This document shows positions 34,581-44,173 of a stretch of DNA of 64,000 nucleotides, piece by piece; position 1 is the stretch's first letter, and each line of letters starts with the position of its first letter. The notes under the pieces are model-generated. The model was given only the letters and a program-made list of their open reading frames with translations. It was not told the DNA's origin and searched no databases. Position numbers and translations under genes: made by a program. The stretch is from Pedobacter indicus (lineage in GTDB: Bacteria; Bacteroidota; Bacteroidia; Sphingobacteriales; Sphingobacteriaceae), in the NCBI RefSeq assembly GCF_003449035.1, contig NZ_QRGB01000001.1, forward strand, positions 2,108,001 to 2,172,000, read 5' to 3'.

Positions 34581-35480
34581 CTATTCAAAGCGATAAGCTG
34601 CTAGTTCATTTTTTGTAAAAGTTGGTACAAGTAATAGATTCAAGTCCGCGATGTAGCCAATATCGGCCGTTTTCGACTCTTCTGCTTGTGTGTCAAGAAG
34701 GAGAGTGCTTTCTTTTCCATTGATATAATAAACCTCTCCTTGCCAGCGACTAGCAATGAAAGTACTATCGCCCAGGATGACAAGACCATCACCGCCGGTG
34801 ATCTCAGAGTTGATCAGCATGCTCGTATATTCAGAATCGAACCTTTTTAATCCTTCAGCATCTAAGCTGTATAAATCCCCATTATAACATTCGAGACCAT
34901 TAACTCCTTCGGCACCGGTTACAACCGACGTTACTTCGCCTGCTTCACTCATTGCATAAATGACTCCGGCTCTTGAATCAGAGAAGAAAATTGATGTCCC
35001 ATTTGTTGCGAGGTCATTTAAGAATACAGATCCTTCAACAGGGATCGTTTCTTCTATCTCGGCAGTTTCAATGTTAATGATCCTCACCACGTCAATATCA
35101 GTCACGTAAAGCTTGTCGTTTAAAATAGCCATTCCGCGTGGCGCATCCAGTCCGGTTACCCAATCTTTTTCTTTGACAGTCCCATCGGGGTGGAGTGAGG
35201 CGATAAATCCGTCTCCATCTTTAGCGGAAGGATCAGTGTTTCCGCAAGAAAGATAAATAGTATTATTGGGCGCGTGATAGAGTGCAGACTCAGACCCAGT
35301 AAAGCTAGAGTCGGTTTTCCATTCGAGTGTCAGACTTAGTTCCAGGTCTGCTGCCGAAGCACTATCGATTGCGGTTTCGTTGGTGGTCGAATTGCCAGTG
35401 CTGTTACAGGAAGCCAGTAAAATTACGGTACCCGCCGTGATCGCCATCGTACTTAAAGTTTTGTTGATCAGATTTTTCAT
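34581..35480 (-). CDS. SMP-30/NHL-like beta-propeller lipoprotein
   Basis: The 299-residue protein has a lipoprotein signal (TAGTVILLASCNST, Cys25) and a low-complexity Ser/Thr/Asn linker. A six-bladed-propeller-like repeat pattern follows: LDAPRGMAILNDKLYVTD, FLNDLATNGTSIFFSD, GVNGLECYNGDLYSLD and GGDGLVILGDSTFIAS. It resembles SMP-30/gluconolactonase-like or strictosidine-synthase-like proteins. A lactonase that opens the sugar lactone made by the nearby sugar dehydrogenase would fit, but the catalytic residues could not be confirmed. It is a single gene facing the dehydrogenase. Confidence 0.72.
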   Translation of the reverse strand: MKNLINKTLSTMAITAGTVILLASCNSTGNSTTNETAIDSASAADLELSLTLEWKTDSSFTGSESALYHAPNNTIYLSCGNTDPSAKDGDGFIASLHPDGTVKEKDWVTGLDAPRGMAILNDKLYVTDIDVVRIINIETAEIEETIPVEGSVFLNDLATNGTSIFFSDSRAGVIYAMSEAGEVTSVVTGAEGVNGLECYNGDLYSLDAEGLKRFDSEYTSMLINSEITGGDGLVILGDSTFIASRWQGEVYYINGKESTLLLDTQAEESKTADIGYIADLNLLLVPTFTKNELAAYRFE

Positions 35481-35676
35481 AATAATACGTTTTGATTCTA
35501 TACCAAAATAGATAAATTTTCTTTTATCTATTTTATAATAAGCTTATTTGTGTATTTTTTTGTCAATATATTGATTGAAAAGATACAAAACAGTCATTTT
35601 TGGATATTTTATAGTTTTTTAGCTCCTGCCAGAAGCTATATCTTTATTCATATTATAAGCTAAATTAAAATTTACT
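35481..35676. other. AT-rich divergent intergenic region
   Basis: It contains a perfect inverted repeat, AAATAGATAAA at 35506-35516 with TTTATCTATTT at 35523-35533, just before the minus-strand lipoprotein. No clear TAnnTTTG element in either direction and no copy of the two LacI-type sites seen elsewhere. Confidence 0.5.
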
Positions 35677-36549
35677 ATGTCCTTAGATGTAAAACTCGCT
35701 GCCAGTACCTGGTTATGGATGTCGCCTTTTGCTACTGAAAATGCGCCCGAATTATTCTCGACCATTAAGAAACTGGGATATGATGCAGTCGAACTGGCAA
35801 TCGAAGATCCTAAGCTAATTGATGCTAAGAAAATTAAAGAATATTTATCAAACTATGGGCTGCGAGCGACAGTATGTGGAGCTTTTGGAGAAACAAGAGA
35901 CCTGACAAACGACGATGAAGGATTTCGGAAAGTCGGGTTGGAATATATTGAGGATTGTCTTGAAATAGCGTCAATATTGGAGGCAGGATTCTTCGCCGGG
36001 CCGATGTATTCAGCAGTAGGAAAGGCAAGATTGGTTTCTGCTGAACAAAAGAAACGTGAATGGGAAAGAGCTGTTATGGGTTTACAGAAGGCTAGTGATA
36101 TGGCTCAAAGGAGAGGCTTACAGTTGGCCGTAGAACCACTAAATCGTTTCGAGTCTGATTTGATCAACGACGTAGATGATGTTCTGAAATTAATAAACGA
36201 TATCAATCATGCGGCTGCGAATGTATGTTTGGATATGTTCCATATGAACATTGAAGAACCCGATCCTGAGAGTGCAATCACGAAAGTAGGCAGTAAATTA
36301 ACACATATGCAAGTCTCAGAAAATCACCGCGGTACACCAGGTTCGGGCGGAGCAAACTGGGGCGCCTACTATCGCGGATTAAAGAAAATAGGGTATCGTG
36401 GTGTCGTTTCAATTGAAAGCTTTACCCCAGAAAACCAAGAATTAGCTGCGGCTGTATGTATTTGGAAACGATTTGCAGCAAGTCAGGATGATTTCGCGAA
36501 AGAAGGTCATGATTTTTTGAAAAAATGGATTAACGGAGATTATAAATAA
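35677..36549 (+). CDS. sugar phosphate isomerase/epimerase (tagatose 3-epimerase-like), paralogue
   Basis: The 290-residue cytosolic TIM-barrel protein is closely similar to the 15771-16619 protein. Metal-ligand contexts are conserved: AVEPLNRFESDLIND, LDMFHMNIEEPD, THMQVSENHRGTPGSG and VVSIESF. Shared phrases include DSIEIAVED/DAVELAIED and FGGPIYSAVGK/FAGPMYSAVGK, which show a common origin. It heads a three-gene operon (gap of 4 bases to the Gfo/Idh gene). The reaction is probably on a ketose or keto-sugar, but the substrate is unknown. Confidence 0.86.
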   Translation: MSLDVKLAASTWLWMSPFATENAPELFSTIKKLGYDAVELAIEDPKLIDAKKIKEYLSNYGLRATVCGAFGETRDLTNDDEGFRKVGLEYIEDCLEIASILEAGFFAGPMYSAVGKARLVSAEQKKREWERAVMGLQKASDMAQRRGLQLAVEPLNRFESDLINDVDDVLKLINDINHAAANVCLDMFHMNIEEPDPESAITKVGSKLTHMQVSENHRGTPGSGGANWGAYYRGLKKIGYRGVVSIESFTPENQELAAAVCIWKRFAASQDDFAKEGHDFLKKWINGDYK

Positions 36550-36553
36550 AAGA

Positions 36554-37693
36554 ATGATGCAAAAAAAGGTAATTAATGTAGCGATTGTGGGTTTGGGTTT
36601 TGGTGCTGAGTTTATTCCGATTTACCAAAAGCACCCGAACGCAAATATGTATGCGATATGTCAGCGCAACCCTGAGAAGCTGAATGAAATAGGAGATCAT
36701 TTTTCGATCGAAAAGCGCTTTGACAATTATGATGAATTGTTAAAAGATCCCGAGATTGATGCCGTACATATCAATACGCCCATTCCAAATCACGCAGAAC
36801 AATCCATTAAAGCTTTGCGAGCGGGAAAACATGTTGCGTGTACCGTTCCGATGGCTACAACTGTTGAAGAATGCAGGCAAATTGTTGAGGCTGTCGAAGA
36901 GACGGGCTTGACTTATATGATGATGGAGACGGTTGTTTACGCTCGTGAGTTCTTGTTCATGAAGGATTTGTATGAAAAAGGGGAACTTGGTAAAGTTCAA
37001 TTCTTAAAAGCTAGCCATCAGCAAGATATGGAAGGCTGGCCTAGCTACTGGCCAGGTTTACCACCTATGCATTATGCGACCCACTGTGTGGGGCCGGTGC
37101 TGGCTTTAACTCGTGACGAAGCGGAATACGTTTCTTGCTTTGGCTCGGGTACGATAGACGAGAGTTTACATCATTATTATAACTCGCCATTCGCTGTCGA
37201 GAGTGCTCATGTTCGTTTCAGAAGCTCCGATTTAACCGCTCACGTTTATCGTTCTCTTTTTGATACCGCCCGGCAATACCGTGAAAGCTTCGAAGTATAT
37301 GGTTCTAAAAAAGCCGTTGAGTGGCCTTTGATTGAGGGAGAACCATTAGTAGTTCATACGGCTAAAAAGCCCGAACCGGAAATACCGGAACGAGTTGAAT
37401 GTCCAGACTTTGCACATTTATTGCCACCAGAAATTCAGGCGTTTACGACTGGAGGTGTGTACGACGAAGACTCAAATCAACATCTCTCCTTTACGCAGGG
37501 TGCCGGTCATGGAGGGTCGCATCCGCACCTGGTTCATGAGTTTGTCAGTGCGCTGGTCGAAGGAAGAGAGCCTTTTCCCAACGCAGTGCAATCAGCCAAT
37601 ATGACCTGTGTGGGCATTCTGGCTCACGAGTCGGCTTTGCAGAACGGTCAGGTTTTGAAAATGCCGGACTTTACTTTGTCAAAAAAAGAATAA
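36554..37693 (+). CDS. cytosolic Gfo/Idh/MocA oxidoreductase, paralogue
   Basis: The 379-residue protein has no signal peptide and a Rossmann motif VAIVGLGFGAEF at the N terminus. Like the 14624-15742 protein it has CTVPMATTVEEC in place of the usual EKP loop and ends with GAGHGGSHPHLVHEFV. It lies 4 bases after the epimerase gene and 13 bases before the ThuA fusion gene. The same trio is present in the first module in a different order. It probably interconverts a sugar and keto-sugar in the cytosol. Confidence 0.88.
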   Translation: MMQKKVINVAIVGLGFGAEFIPIYQKHPNANMYAICQRNPEKLNEIGDHFSIEKRFDNYDELLKDPEIDAVHINTPIPNHAEQSIKALRAGKHVACTVPMATTVEECRQIVEAVEETGLTYMMMETVVYAREFLFMKDLYEKGELGKVQFLKASHQQDMEGWPSYWPGLPPMHYATHCVGPVLALTRDEAEYVSCFGSGTIDESLHHYYNSPFAVESAHVRFRSSDLTAHVYRSLFDTARQYRESFEVYGSKKAVEWPLIEGEPLVVHTAKKPEPEIPERVECPDFAHLLPPEIQAFTTGGVYDEDSNQHLSFTQGAGHGGSHPHLVHEFVSALVEGREPFPNAVQSANMTCVGILAHESALQNGQVLKMPDFTLSKKE

Positions 37694-37706
37694 TATTAAC
37701 AAGGAT

Positions 37707-40637
37707 ATGAAAATCAAATATTTAGGTATTATATTGCTTTCCTTATTCCTATTCTCTTGTAAGGAGGAATCACCCAAAAGGTTGGAGTTGTTTTTCTTAG
37801 GTCATGATAGTAAACATCATGATTCGGAGCAGCTGGCCGAAATTTTATCTCAGGAATATTTTAAGGATGGGTTTAATATAACCTATTCAGTCAATCCGGA
37901 GGATCTGACTTCGGAAAATCTAAAACAGTACGATGGGTTGATCCTCTATGCTAATCACGATACGATTTCTGCGGAACAGGAAACCGCACTGCTTGATTAC
38001 GTTGCCTCAGGGAAGGGGTTTATCCCGATACATTCGGCTTCTTTTTGTTTTCAAAATTCACCGGAAGTGATCGAGCTGATCGGGGGGCAGTTTAAAAGCC
38101 ATGAAGGTGGTTCTTTTTCTGCAGAGATCGTTAAACCCGAACACCCTGCTCTTAACCGGGTAGAACCGTTTACAACAGAATGGGATGAAACCTATGTACA
38201 CGATAAAATTGCTGACGACATTGAAGTGTTGATGGAGCGTGTGGAAGACGGTCACCGAGAGCCTTATACATGGGTAAAAGAACACGGTAAGGGTCGTGTG
38301 TTTTATACAGCATTTGGACATGATGAGCGTACATTCCGCAATCCAGGCTTTTTGCAACTGATAAAAAGCGGGATTTTGTGGGCAGTTGGAGATGCGGCTG
38401 CTGAAAGCTTAAATAAATTAACCATCGCTCAGCCGAGCTATCAGGATGCTCATCTGCCTAATTATGAAAAGAGGGATCCGGCCCCAAAATATCAGTTACC
38501 ATTATCTCCTGAAGAGTCACAAACCCTTATTCAAGTTCCGCCAGGTTTTCGATTAGAATTATTTGCCAGTGAACCGGATATCAAGAAACCGATCGCCATG
38601 AACTGGGATGAAAAAGGTCGTTTGTGGATTATTGAGACCGTTGATTACCCGAATACGGTTCGAAATGATAAAGGCGAAGGAGACGACCGTATTCTAATTT
38701 TAGAAGATACAGACGGTGATGGGAAAGCCGACAAAATTACAGAGTTTGCAGCTGGTTTAAATATACCGACGGGATTTGTGTTTTCTAATGGAGGAATTAT
38801 CGTTTCGCAAGCACCTAACTTTTTATTTTTGAAAGACGAAGACGGCGATGATCAAGCTGATGTGCGGAAAGTGCTGATCGAAGGTTGGGGTACTTTTGAT
38901 ACCCATGCCGGACCTTCCAATTTACATTATGGTTTTGACAACAAAATATGGGGTACAGTTGGTTATTCTGGGTTTGAGGGAACGATCGGAGGGAAGGATT
39001 TTCGCTTCGGTTCCGGAATCTACCGTTTTGAGCCGGACGCGTCTGAATTTGAATTTTTGACGAATACATCCAACAATACTTGGGGCCTTGGTTTTTCTGA
39101 GGAATTTGATGTTTTTGCTTCGACCGCAAACAACGAACATAGTGTTTTCTTTGCGATCCCCAATCGGTATTATGAACAAACTGAAATCAAAGGGAAAGGC
39201 TCCCAGAAAATCGATAGTCATTATGGGATGCATGTGGTTACAAAGAATTTGCGCCAGGTAGATGTACACGGCGGGTTTACTGCCGCTGCCGGGCATAGTC
39301 TTTACACCGCTCGTTCTTATCCGAAAGAATATTGGAATCGGGTAGCTTTCATCAATGAGCCTACAGGACGGTTGATTCATAAACATGTGGTTGAGCAAAA
39401 AGGATCTGGTTTTGTTGAAGGTTTCGACGCTTGGAACCTAGTGAGCAGCGCTGATGAATGGTTTGGTCCGGTTGAAACAAAGGTTGGACCAGACGGTTCT
39501 GTATGGTTTTTGGATTGGTACAATTTCATTATTCAACATAATCCGACTCCCGAAGGGGCTGAAAACGGAGAAGGAAACGCCTATATAGATCCTTTGCGTG
39601 ACAATACGAGAGGGCGAATATATCGCTTGGTATATGAAGGATCTGAACCTTCAAAAAGCTTTGACTTGAGTAATAAAAATACGCCAGATCTCTTGCAGGC
39701 GCTCCAAAGTGACAATATGTTTTGGCGGACAACGGCGCAACGTCTGCTCGTTGAGGCAGGAGACCGGTCAATTGCTGACGATTTGTATAAAATCATTGAA
39801 ACAGAACAAGTAGACGAAATTAACACCGACGCTGGTGCAATACACGCTTTGTGGACCCTCCACGGTTTGGGTCTGTTGAAACAACCAGATCAGAAAAGTA
39901 AAGATGTTGTGTTCAAAGCCTTGACCCATCCTTCCGGAGGAGTAAGAAGAGCGGCTGTTCAAGTTTTACCAGCAAATGATGCTGGGGTGATCGATAAGCT
40001 GATCGATTCAGAAGCATTGTCTGACCCGGATTTACGAGTACGCCTCGCAACGATTTTGAAATTGGCTGATGCAGAACCATCAGAGAAAATTGCACAAGCA
40101 ATTTTAGAAGCTTCACAAGTAGAGGGAAATAAAAATGACAAATGGATTTCCGATGCATTAACCATTGCGGAAACTCTGAACAAAGAATTCGTTTCCTTGG
40201 TTCAAAAGAATCTGACCGAGTCTCAAGATAATGAAGAAAAGAATGAGGAAAAGGCTGTTGATGAAACGATTAAGATCAATGTCATTGTCGGTGAAATGAA
40301 ATACGATAAAACCAAGTTTTCAGTAAAAGCCGGTACCCGGGTGAAGATAATCTTGGATAATCCTGACTTTATGCAACATAATCTTTTGATCATCAAGCCG
40401 GGCACGCTTGAACAGGTTGGCAAAGCAGCCGATCAGATTGCAACGCAAACCGATGGGGCTGAACTCCAATACATACCTGATATTCCAGAGGTTTTGTTCT
40501 CCACGCCGCTTGTTGATCCGAACGATTCGGTGGAATTGACTTTTACAGTTCCGAGTCAACCCGGCGATTATCCTTTTATCTGTACTTTCCCCGGACACTG
40601 GAGGATCATGAATGGAATAATGACCGTTACAAAATAG
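37707..40637 (+). CDS. ThuA / PVC-type dehydrogenase / HEAT / azurin-like cupredoxin fusion lipoprotein, paralogue
   Basis: The 976-residue protein has the same domain order as the 10700-13849 protein. A lipoprotein signal comes first (LSLFLFSCKEE, Cys18), then ThuA (about 26-235), a dehydrogenase-type beta-propeller (about 280-640), HEAT-like helices (about 660-810) and a C-terminal azurin-like cupredoxin. The copper ligands are H891, C959, H964 and M968 in CTFPGHWRIM. It has no CxxCH haem motif. The linker before the cupredoxin is Glu/Asn-rich, while the paralogue's is Lys/Pro-rich. It ends the three-gene operon before a strong terminator. It probably oxidises a sugar outside the inner membrane and passes electrons to copper. 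Confidence 0.85.
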   Translation: MKIKYLGIILLSLFLFSCKEESPKRLELFFLGHDSKHHDSEQLAEILSQEYFKDGFNITYSVNPEDLTSENLKQYDGLILYANHDTISAEQETALLDYVASGKGFIPIHSASFCFQNSPEVIELIGGQFKSHEGGSFSAEIVKPEHPALNRVEPFTTEWDETYVHDKIADDIEVLMERVEDGHREPYTWVKEHGKGRVFYTAFGHDERTFRNPGFLQLIKSGILWAVGDAAAESLNKLTIAQPSYQDAHLPNYEKRDPAPKYQLPLSPEESQTLIQVPPGFRLELFASEPDIKKPIAMNWDEKGRLWIIETVDYPNTVRNDKGEGDDRILILEDTDGDGKADKITEFAAGLNIPTGFVFSNGGIIVSQAPNFLFLKDEDGDDQADVRKVLIEGWGTFDTHAGPSNLHYGFDNKIWGTVGYSGFEGTIGGKDFRFGSGIYRFEPDASEFEFLTNTSNNTWGLGFSEEFDVFASTANNEHSVFFAIPNRYYEQTEIKGKGSQKIDSHYGMHVVTKNLRQVDVHGGFTAAAGHSLYTARSYPKEYWNRVAFINEPTGRLIHKHVVEQKGSGFVEGFDAWNLVSSADEWFGPVETKVGPDGSVWFLDWYNFIIQHNPTPEGAENGEGNAYIDPLRDNTRGRIYRLVYEGSEPSKSFDLSNKNTPDLLQALQSDNMFWRTTAQRLLVEAGDRSIADDLYKIIETEQVDEINTDAGAIHALWTLHGLGLLKQPDQKSKDVVFKALTHPSGGVRRAAVQVLPANDAGVIDKLIDSEALSDPDLRVRLATILKLADAEPSEKIAQAILEASQVEGNKNDKWISDALTIAETLNKEFVSLVQKNLTESQDNEEKNEEKAVDETIKINVIVGEMKYDKTKFSVKAGTRVKIILDNPDFMQHNLLIIKPGTLEQVGKAADQIATQTDGAELQYIPDIPEVLFSTPLVDPNDSVELTFTVPSQPGDYPFICTFPGHWRIMNGIMTVTK

Positions 40638-40680
40638 GACGTATATAGAAAAATATCTTTTTTAATATCGTCATTTTGAA

Positions 40681-40719
40681 TACAGAAAAGGGTATCCGCT
40701 AGGGATACCCTTTTCTGTA
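40681..40719 (+). terminator. rho-independent terminator after the ThuA fusion operon
   Basis: A perfect 17-base stem (40681-40697 with 40703-40719) with a GCTAG loop and core GGGTATCC. It lies 44 bases after the stop codon of the fusion gene. Confidence 0.85.
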
Positions 40720-40935
40720 TTATTATATCCTGAATTTTCCGGATCATTTATGTAAAGTGCTATAATACAGCTATAAATGGATAATATAAAGGTGGTATAA
40801 ACCTAGATATCTAGCTAATATTGATATTAAATAAACCAATTGTAAAGTCGTGAAACTATGTTCCTTTCGCGGCTTGACATTAAATTATGGATCCCTCAAA
40901 ATGGATCAGATTACTATTCATTAAAATGTATTGCT
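40720..40935. promoter_or_regulatory. susC leader region with palindrome CTAGATATCTAG
   Basis: A perfect 12-base palindrome at 40803-40814 lies about 120 bases before the susC start. The rest is AT-rich, with no exact TAnnTTTG promoter and no gene. The palindrome may be an operator, but it has no central CG and no second copy, so this is weak. Confidence 0.35.
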
Positions 40936-43900
40936 ATGGATGTTTTTATGGAAAAAATGAAGACGCATCGGCACTTAAAAAAGATTGGCCTATTTCTAGC
41001 CTTGCTCTGTTGTCTGTCAAGTCCTCTGTCCACTTCGGCGCAGACGAACACACAAGAAATTGTCGCGGGAAAGGTAACTGATGTTAACGGCGAGCCTCTA
41101 ACGGGGGTAAGTGTCCTTCTTAAAAATTCTCAGATTGGTACGAGCACAGACAACGACGGGAACTTCTCCCTGCTTATCCCCAGTCGTGAAGGTGTTCTCG
41201 AATTCTCTTACATGGGCTTTCAGAAGCACGAGCAAACCGTTACTTCCGGGGAGCCGGTAACGGTACAAATGACCGCCGATCAAGAGGCGCTGTCTGAAGT
41301 AGTCGTTGTCGGTTATGGTACGCAAACCAAGGCGTCGATAACAGGTGCAGTAAGTTCGATTCAATCGGAAGATATTGTGCGCACACCCGCCGTTTCAGCA
41401 ACGAGTGCCTTGGTAGGGAAGATTCCCGGTATCACATCTCGTGCTACTGATTCTAGACCCGGGAATGGAACGAATTTACAAATTCGAAATCTAGGTGCAC
41501 CACTGTATGTTATTGACGGTGTTCCGTATAGTATGAACGATCAAACTACTGCTTTCGGATTGAATAGTGGGGTTTCAGGACAGAATATGTTTAATAATCT
41601 TGGTATCGAAGATATCGAAAGCATAACCGTTCTTAAAGATGCGTCAGCCGCAGTATATGGTTTGCGGGCGTCCAATGGAGTGGTTCTGATTACCACAAAG
41701 AAAGGAAGAAAAAATGAGCAGGCTTCTATCAATTTGACAAGTTACTACGGTCTACAAAATTTCACCCGTTTTCCGAGAGTTGCGAATGCGGGTCAGTACG
41801 TGCGTGGTCTTTTAGAATCAGTGCAAAACTTGGGTGGCGATCCGTCCTTATTATATTCACCTGAAGAGTTAGCCCGTTGGGAAGCCGGAACCGAAAAGGG
41901 TTATAAAACGTATGATTATTATGATATCGTAACTCGTAAAAATGTTCCCCAAGCCTATATTAGTCTGAATACATCTGGTGGCACCGAGCGCTCCAATTAT
42001 TACTTCGCGGTAAGCCATGTCAATCAGGATGCCATCCTGAAGGACTTTAATTTTAACCGAACAAACTTACAGGCCAATTTATCAACGAATATCGCAAATG
42101 GTTTGACGCTGGGTGCCCAGGTTTCGGGACGGATTGAAGATCGGCATAACGTTGGTGTCCCTGGACTGGATGATTATTTTAATCCGCTGCTCAGTATCTT
42201 TAGTATGTGGCCAACCGAGAGCCCTTATGCGAATGACAACCCCAATTATGTACATCAAACACACAATGTCAATGTGAACCCGGCTACCTATACGGATGAT
42301 ATCACTGGCTATGTAGATGAGATCACCAGGGCCATGAATGTGAACATCAATGCTCAATATGATTTTAATTTTGGTTTAACAGTTAAAGGACTCTACTCAT
42401 ATAACTATACCAATCAAGACTTTGACGGCTTCGAATATACTTATAAAGCGTATCGTTATAATGAAGCGACTGATACCTATGAGGATCGGGATCCGAGTAG
42501 CGGAGCCCTTTATGGTAATCAAAACCCGTGGCGAGAGAAACATAAAAGGAATATCGTGTCAAACTTCGCACAGGTTCAACTCAACTACGAAAAGCAATTA
42601 GGTGATCATTTTATATCCGGAGTTGCTGCTTACGAACGGTCAGAAAATGAGAATTCGTATCTGGCGATCCATTCAGTACCTCCGAACAATTATGTGCCTC
42701 TCATGAATTTTTCTACACAAGACTATCTGGCTGATGAGTGGGCCATAGAGGCCAGGGCGGGTTACGTTGGTAGGATTAACTACAACTATAAGCAGCGATA
42801 TCTGGTAGAGCTATTGGGCCGGTACGATGGTTCGTTTTTATACCATGGAGATCAGCGTTGGGGCTTTTTCCCTGGTGTATCGCTTGGATGGCGACTTTCC
42901 GATGAGCCTTTCATGAGAAATATGACCGAAGGCATACTCGATGATTTGAAATTAAGAGCCTCCTATGGTGAGACAGGAAGCGAGCTGGGTCTGGGCGATC
43001 CCCCAGCCATGTTCAGTTATATTGGTGGTTATAATTTTAATCAGGGTAGTGCTGTATTGGATGGCAATTATATTATCGGTTTAAGACCAAGAGGTTTGCC
43101 GATAACCAACTTGTCGTGGGTTACCAATAAAACCTTAAATTTCGGTATAGATTTCACCCTTTTTGAACAGAAATTAACCGGACAATTCGACGTGTTTGAG
43201 CGTCGGAGAAGCGGCTTACCCGCACCTAAATACGATGTGCTATTGCCAGCGGAGGTGGGTTATACTTTACCGGTCGATAATTTAAATTCAGATGCTACCC
43301 GTGGTATGGATGGGGCAATTGGGTATACGAACCGGGTAGGGGAACTCGATTATTCGATTGGGGTAAATGCAACCATCGGGCGTCTGCGTAGCCTGGAAAC
43401 CTATAAGCCTCGTTTTGGTAACGCATGGGAGGAATACCGCTATTCGGTTGAAGACCGTTGGGCGAACGTTAATTGGGGATATGAAGTAATCGGACAGTTC
43501 CAGTCTCAAGATGAAATAGACCATCATTTGGTAAACAACGACGGACAAGGTAATCGGTCGCAACTTCCGGGCGACTTGATTTACAAAGATGTGAATGGGG
43601 ATGGGATTATCAATGGGATGGACGAAAGGCCGATCGGCTACGCTCAGGGTGCGCTGCCGTATTTTAATTATGGAATTAACGGTAGTTTTAGCATTAAAAG
43701 ATTCACTCTGTCGTTCGATTTTTCAGGCGGGGGAATGCAGAGCTTCTTCAGGAACTGGGAGTTAAAATACCCTTTCCAGAATAATGGAAACCTAATTGAA
43801 TATTTCGCCAGCGACCATTGGCACCGGGTCGATCCATACAATCCAAATAGCGAATGGGTTGCAGGCACTTATCCTGCTTTTCGAAAGGATGTAAACAATC

Positions 43901-44163
43901 ACAATAACTTTAGGAAGAGCTCCTTTTGGCTCACGAATGTACGCTATTTCAGGCTGCGAAACCTTGAGTTGGCATACAGCCTGCCAACGCGTATAATTGA
44001 AAAGGTCGGACTAAAGAATGTTAGAGTTTTTGCTAACGGAACCAATTTGTTTTCGATTGATAACGTGAAAGATTTCGGAATAGATCCAGAAATCAGCAGT
44101 GAAAATGGATTGATATATCCTCAACAAAAGCTTTATAATTTTGGTATAAATGTTTCATTATAA
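40936..44163 (+). CDS. SusC/RagA-type TonB-dependent outer-membrane transporter
   Basis: The 1075-residue (from this start) outer-membrane protein imports an oligosaccharide or other large nutrient with a SusD partner. A signal peptide ends near PLSTSAQ. A carboxypeptidase-D-like domain follows (VAGKVTDVNGEPLTGVSVLL), then the TonB plug (VVVVGYGTQTKASITGAVSSI, VLKDASAAVYGLRASNGVVL) and a 22-strand barrel ending in LYNFGINVSL. The start is placed at ATG 40936; an earlier in-frame ATG at 40858 would add 26 residues before the signal, and 40948 is also possible. SusD follows at once. No enzyme is encoded next to the pair, so the substrate is unknown. Confidence 0.9.
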   Translation: MDVFMEKMKTHRHLKKIGLFLALLCCLSSPLSTSAQTNTQEIVAGKVTDVNGEPLTGVSVLLKNSQIGTSTDNDGNFSLLIPSREGVLEFSYMGFQKHEQTVTSGEPVTVQMTADQEALSEVVVVGYGTQTKASITGAVSSIQSEDIVRTPAVSATSALVGKIPGITSRATDSRPGNGTNLQIRNLGAPLYVIDGVPYSMNDQTTAFGLNSGVSGQNMFNNLGIEDIESITVLKDASAAVYGLRASNGVVLITTKKGRKNEQASINLTSYYGLQNFTRFPRVANAGQYVRGLLESVQNLGGDPSLLYSPEELARWEAGTEKGYKTYDYYDIVTRKNVPQAYISLNTSGGTERSNYYFAVSHVNQDAILKDFNFNRTNLQANLSTNIANGLTLGAQVSGRIEDRHNVGVPGLDDYFNPLLSIFSMWPTESPYANDNPNYVHQTHNVNVNPATYTDDITGYVDEITRAMNVNINAQYDFNFGLTVKGLYSYNYTNQDFDGFEYTYKAYRYNEATDTYEDRDPSSGALYGNQNPWREKHKRNIVSNFAQVQLNYEKQLGDHFISGVAAYERSENENSYLAIHSVPPNNYVPLMNFSTQDYLADEWAIEARAGYVGRINYNYKQRYLVELLGRYDGSFLYHGDQRWGFFPGVSLGWRLSDEPFMRNMTEGILDDLKLRASYGETGSELGLGDPPAMFSYIGGYNFNQGSAVLDGNYIIGLRPRGLPITNLSWVTNKTLNFGIDFTLFEQKLTGQFDVFERRRSGLPAPKYDVLLPAEVGYTLPVDNLNSDATRGMDGAIGYTNRVGELDYSIGVNATIGRLRSLETYKPRFGNAWEEYRYSVEDRWANVNWGYEVIGQFQSQDEIDHHLVNNDGQGNRSQLPGDLIYKDVNGDGIINGMDERPIGYAQGALPYFNYGINGSFSIKRFTLSFDFSGGGMQSFFRNWELKYPFQNNGNLIEYFASDHWHRVDPYNPNSEWVAGTYPAFRKDVNNHNNFRKSSFWLTNVRYFRLRNLELAYSLPTRIIEKVGLKNVRVFANGTNLFSIDNVKDFGIDPEISSENGLIYPQQKLYNFGINVSL

Positions 44164-44173
44164 GAATAGTAAA

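Noticed and set aside
38922-39398. A 158-codon open frame on the minus strand.
   Set aside because: Antisense of the ThuA fusion gene; the coding evidence for the plus strand is overwhelming.
40858-40935. Upstream in-frame ATG for the first SusC gene.
   Set aside because: It would put 26 extra residues with no membrane segment before a normal signal peptide, so the start at 40936 is preferred.
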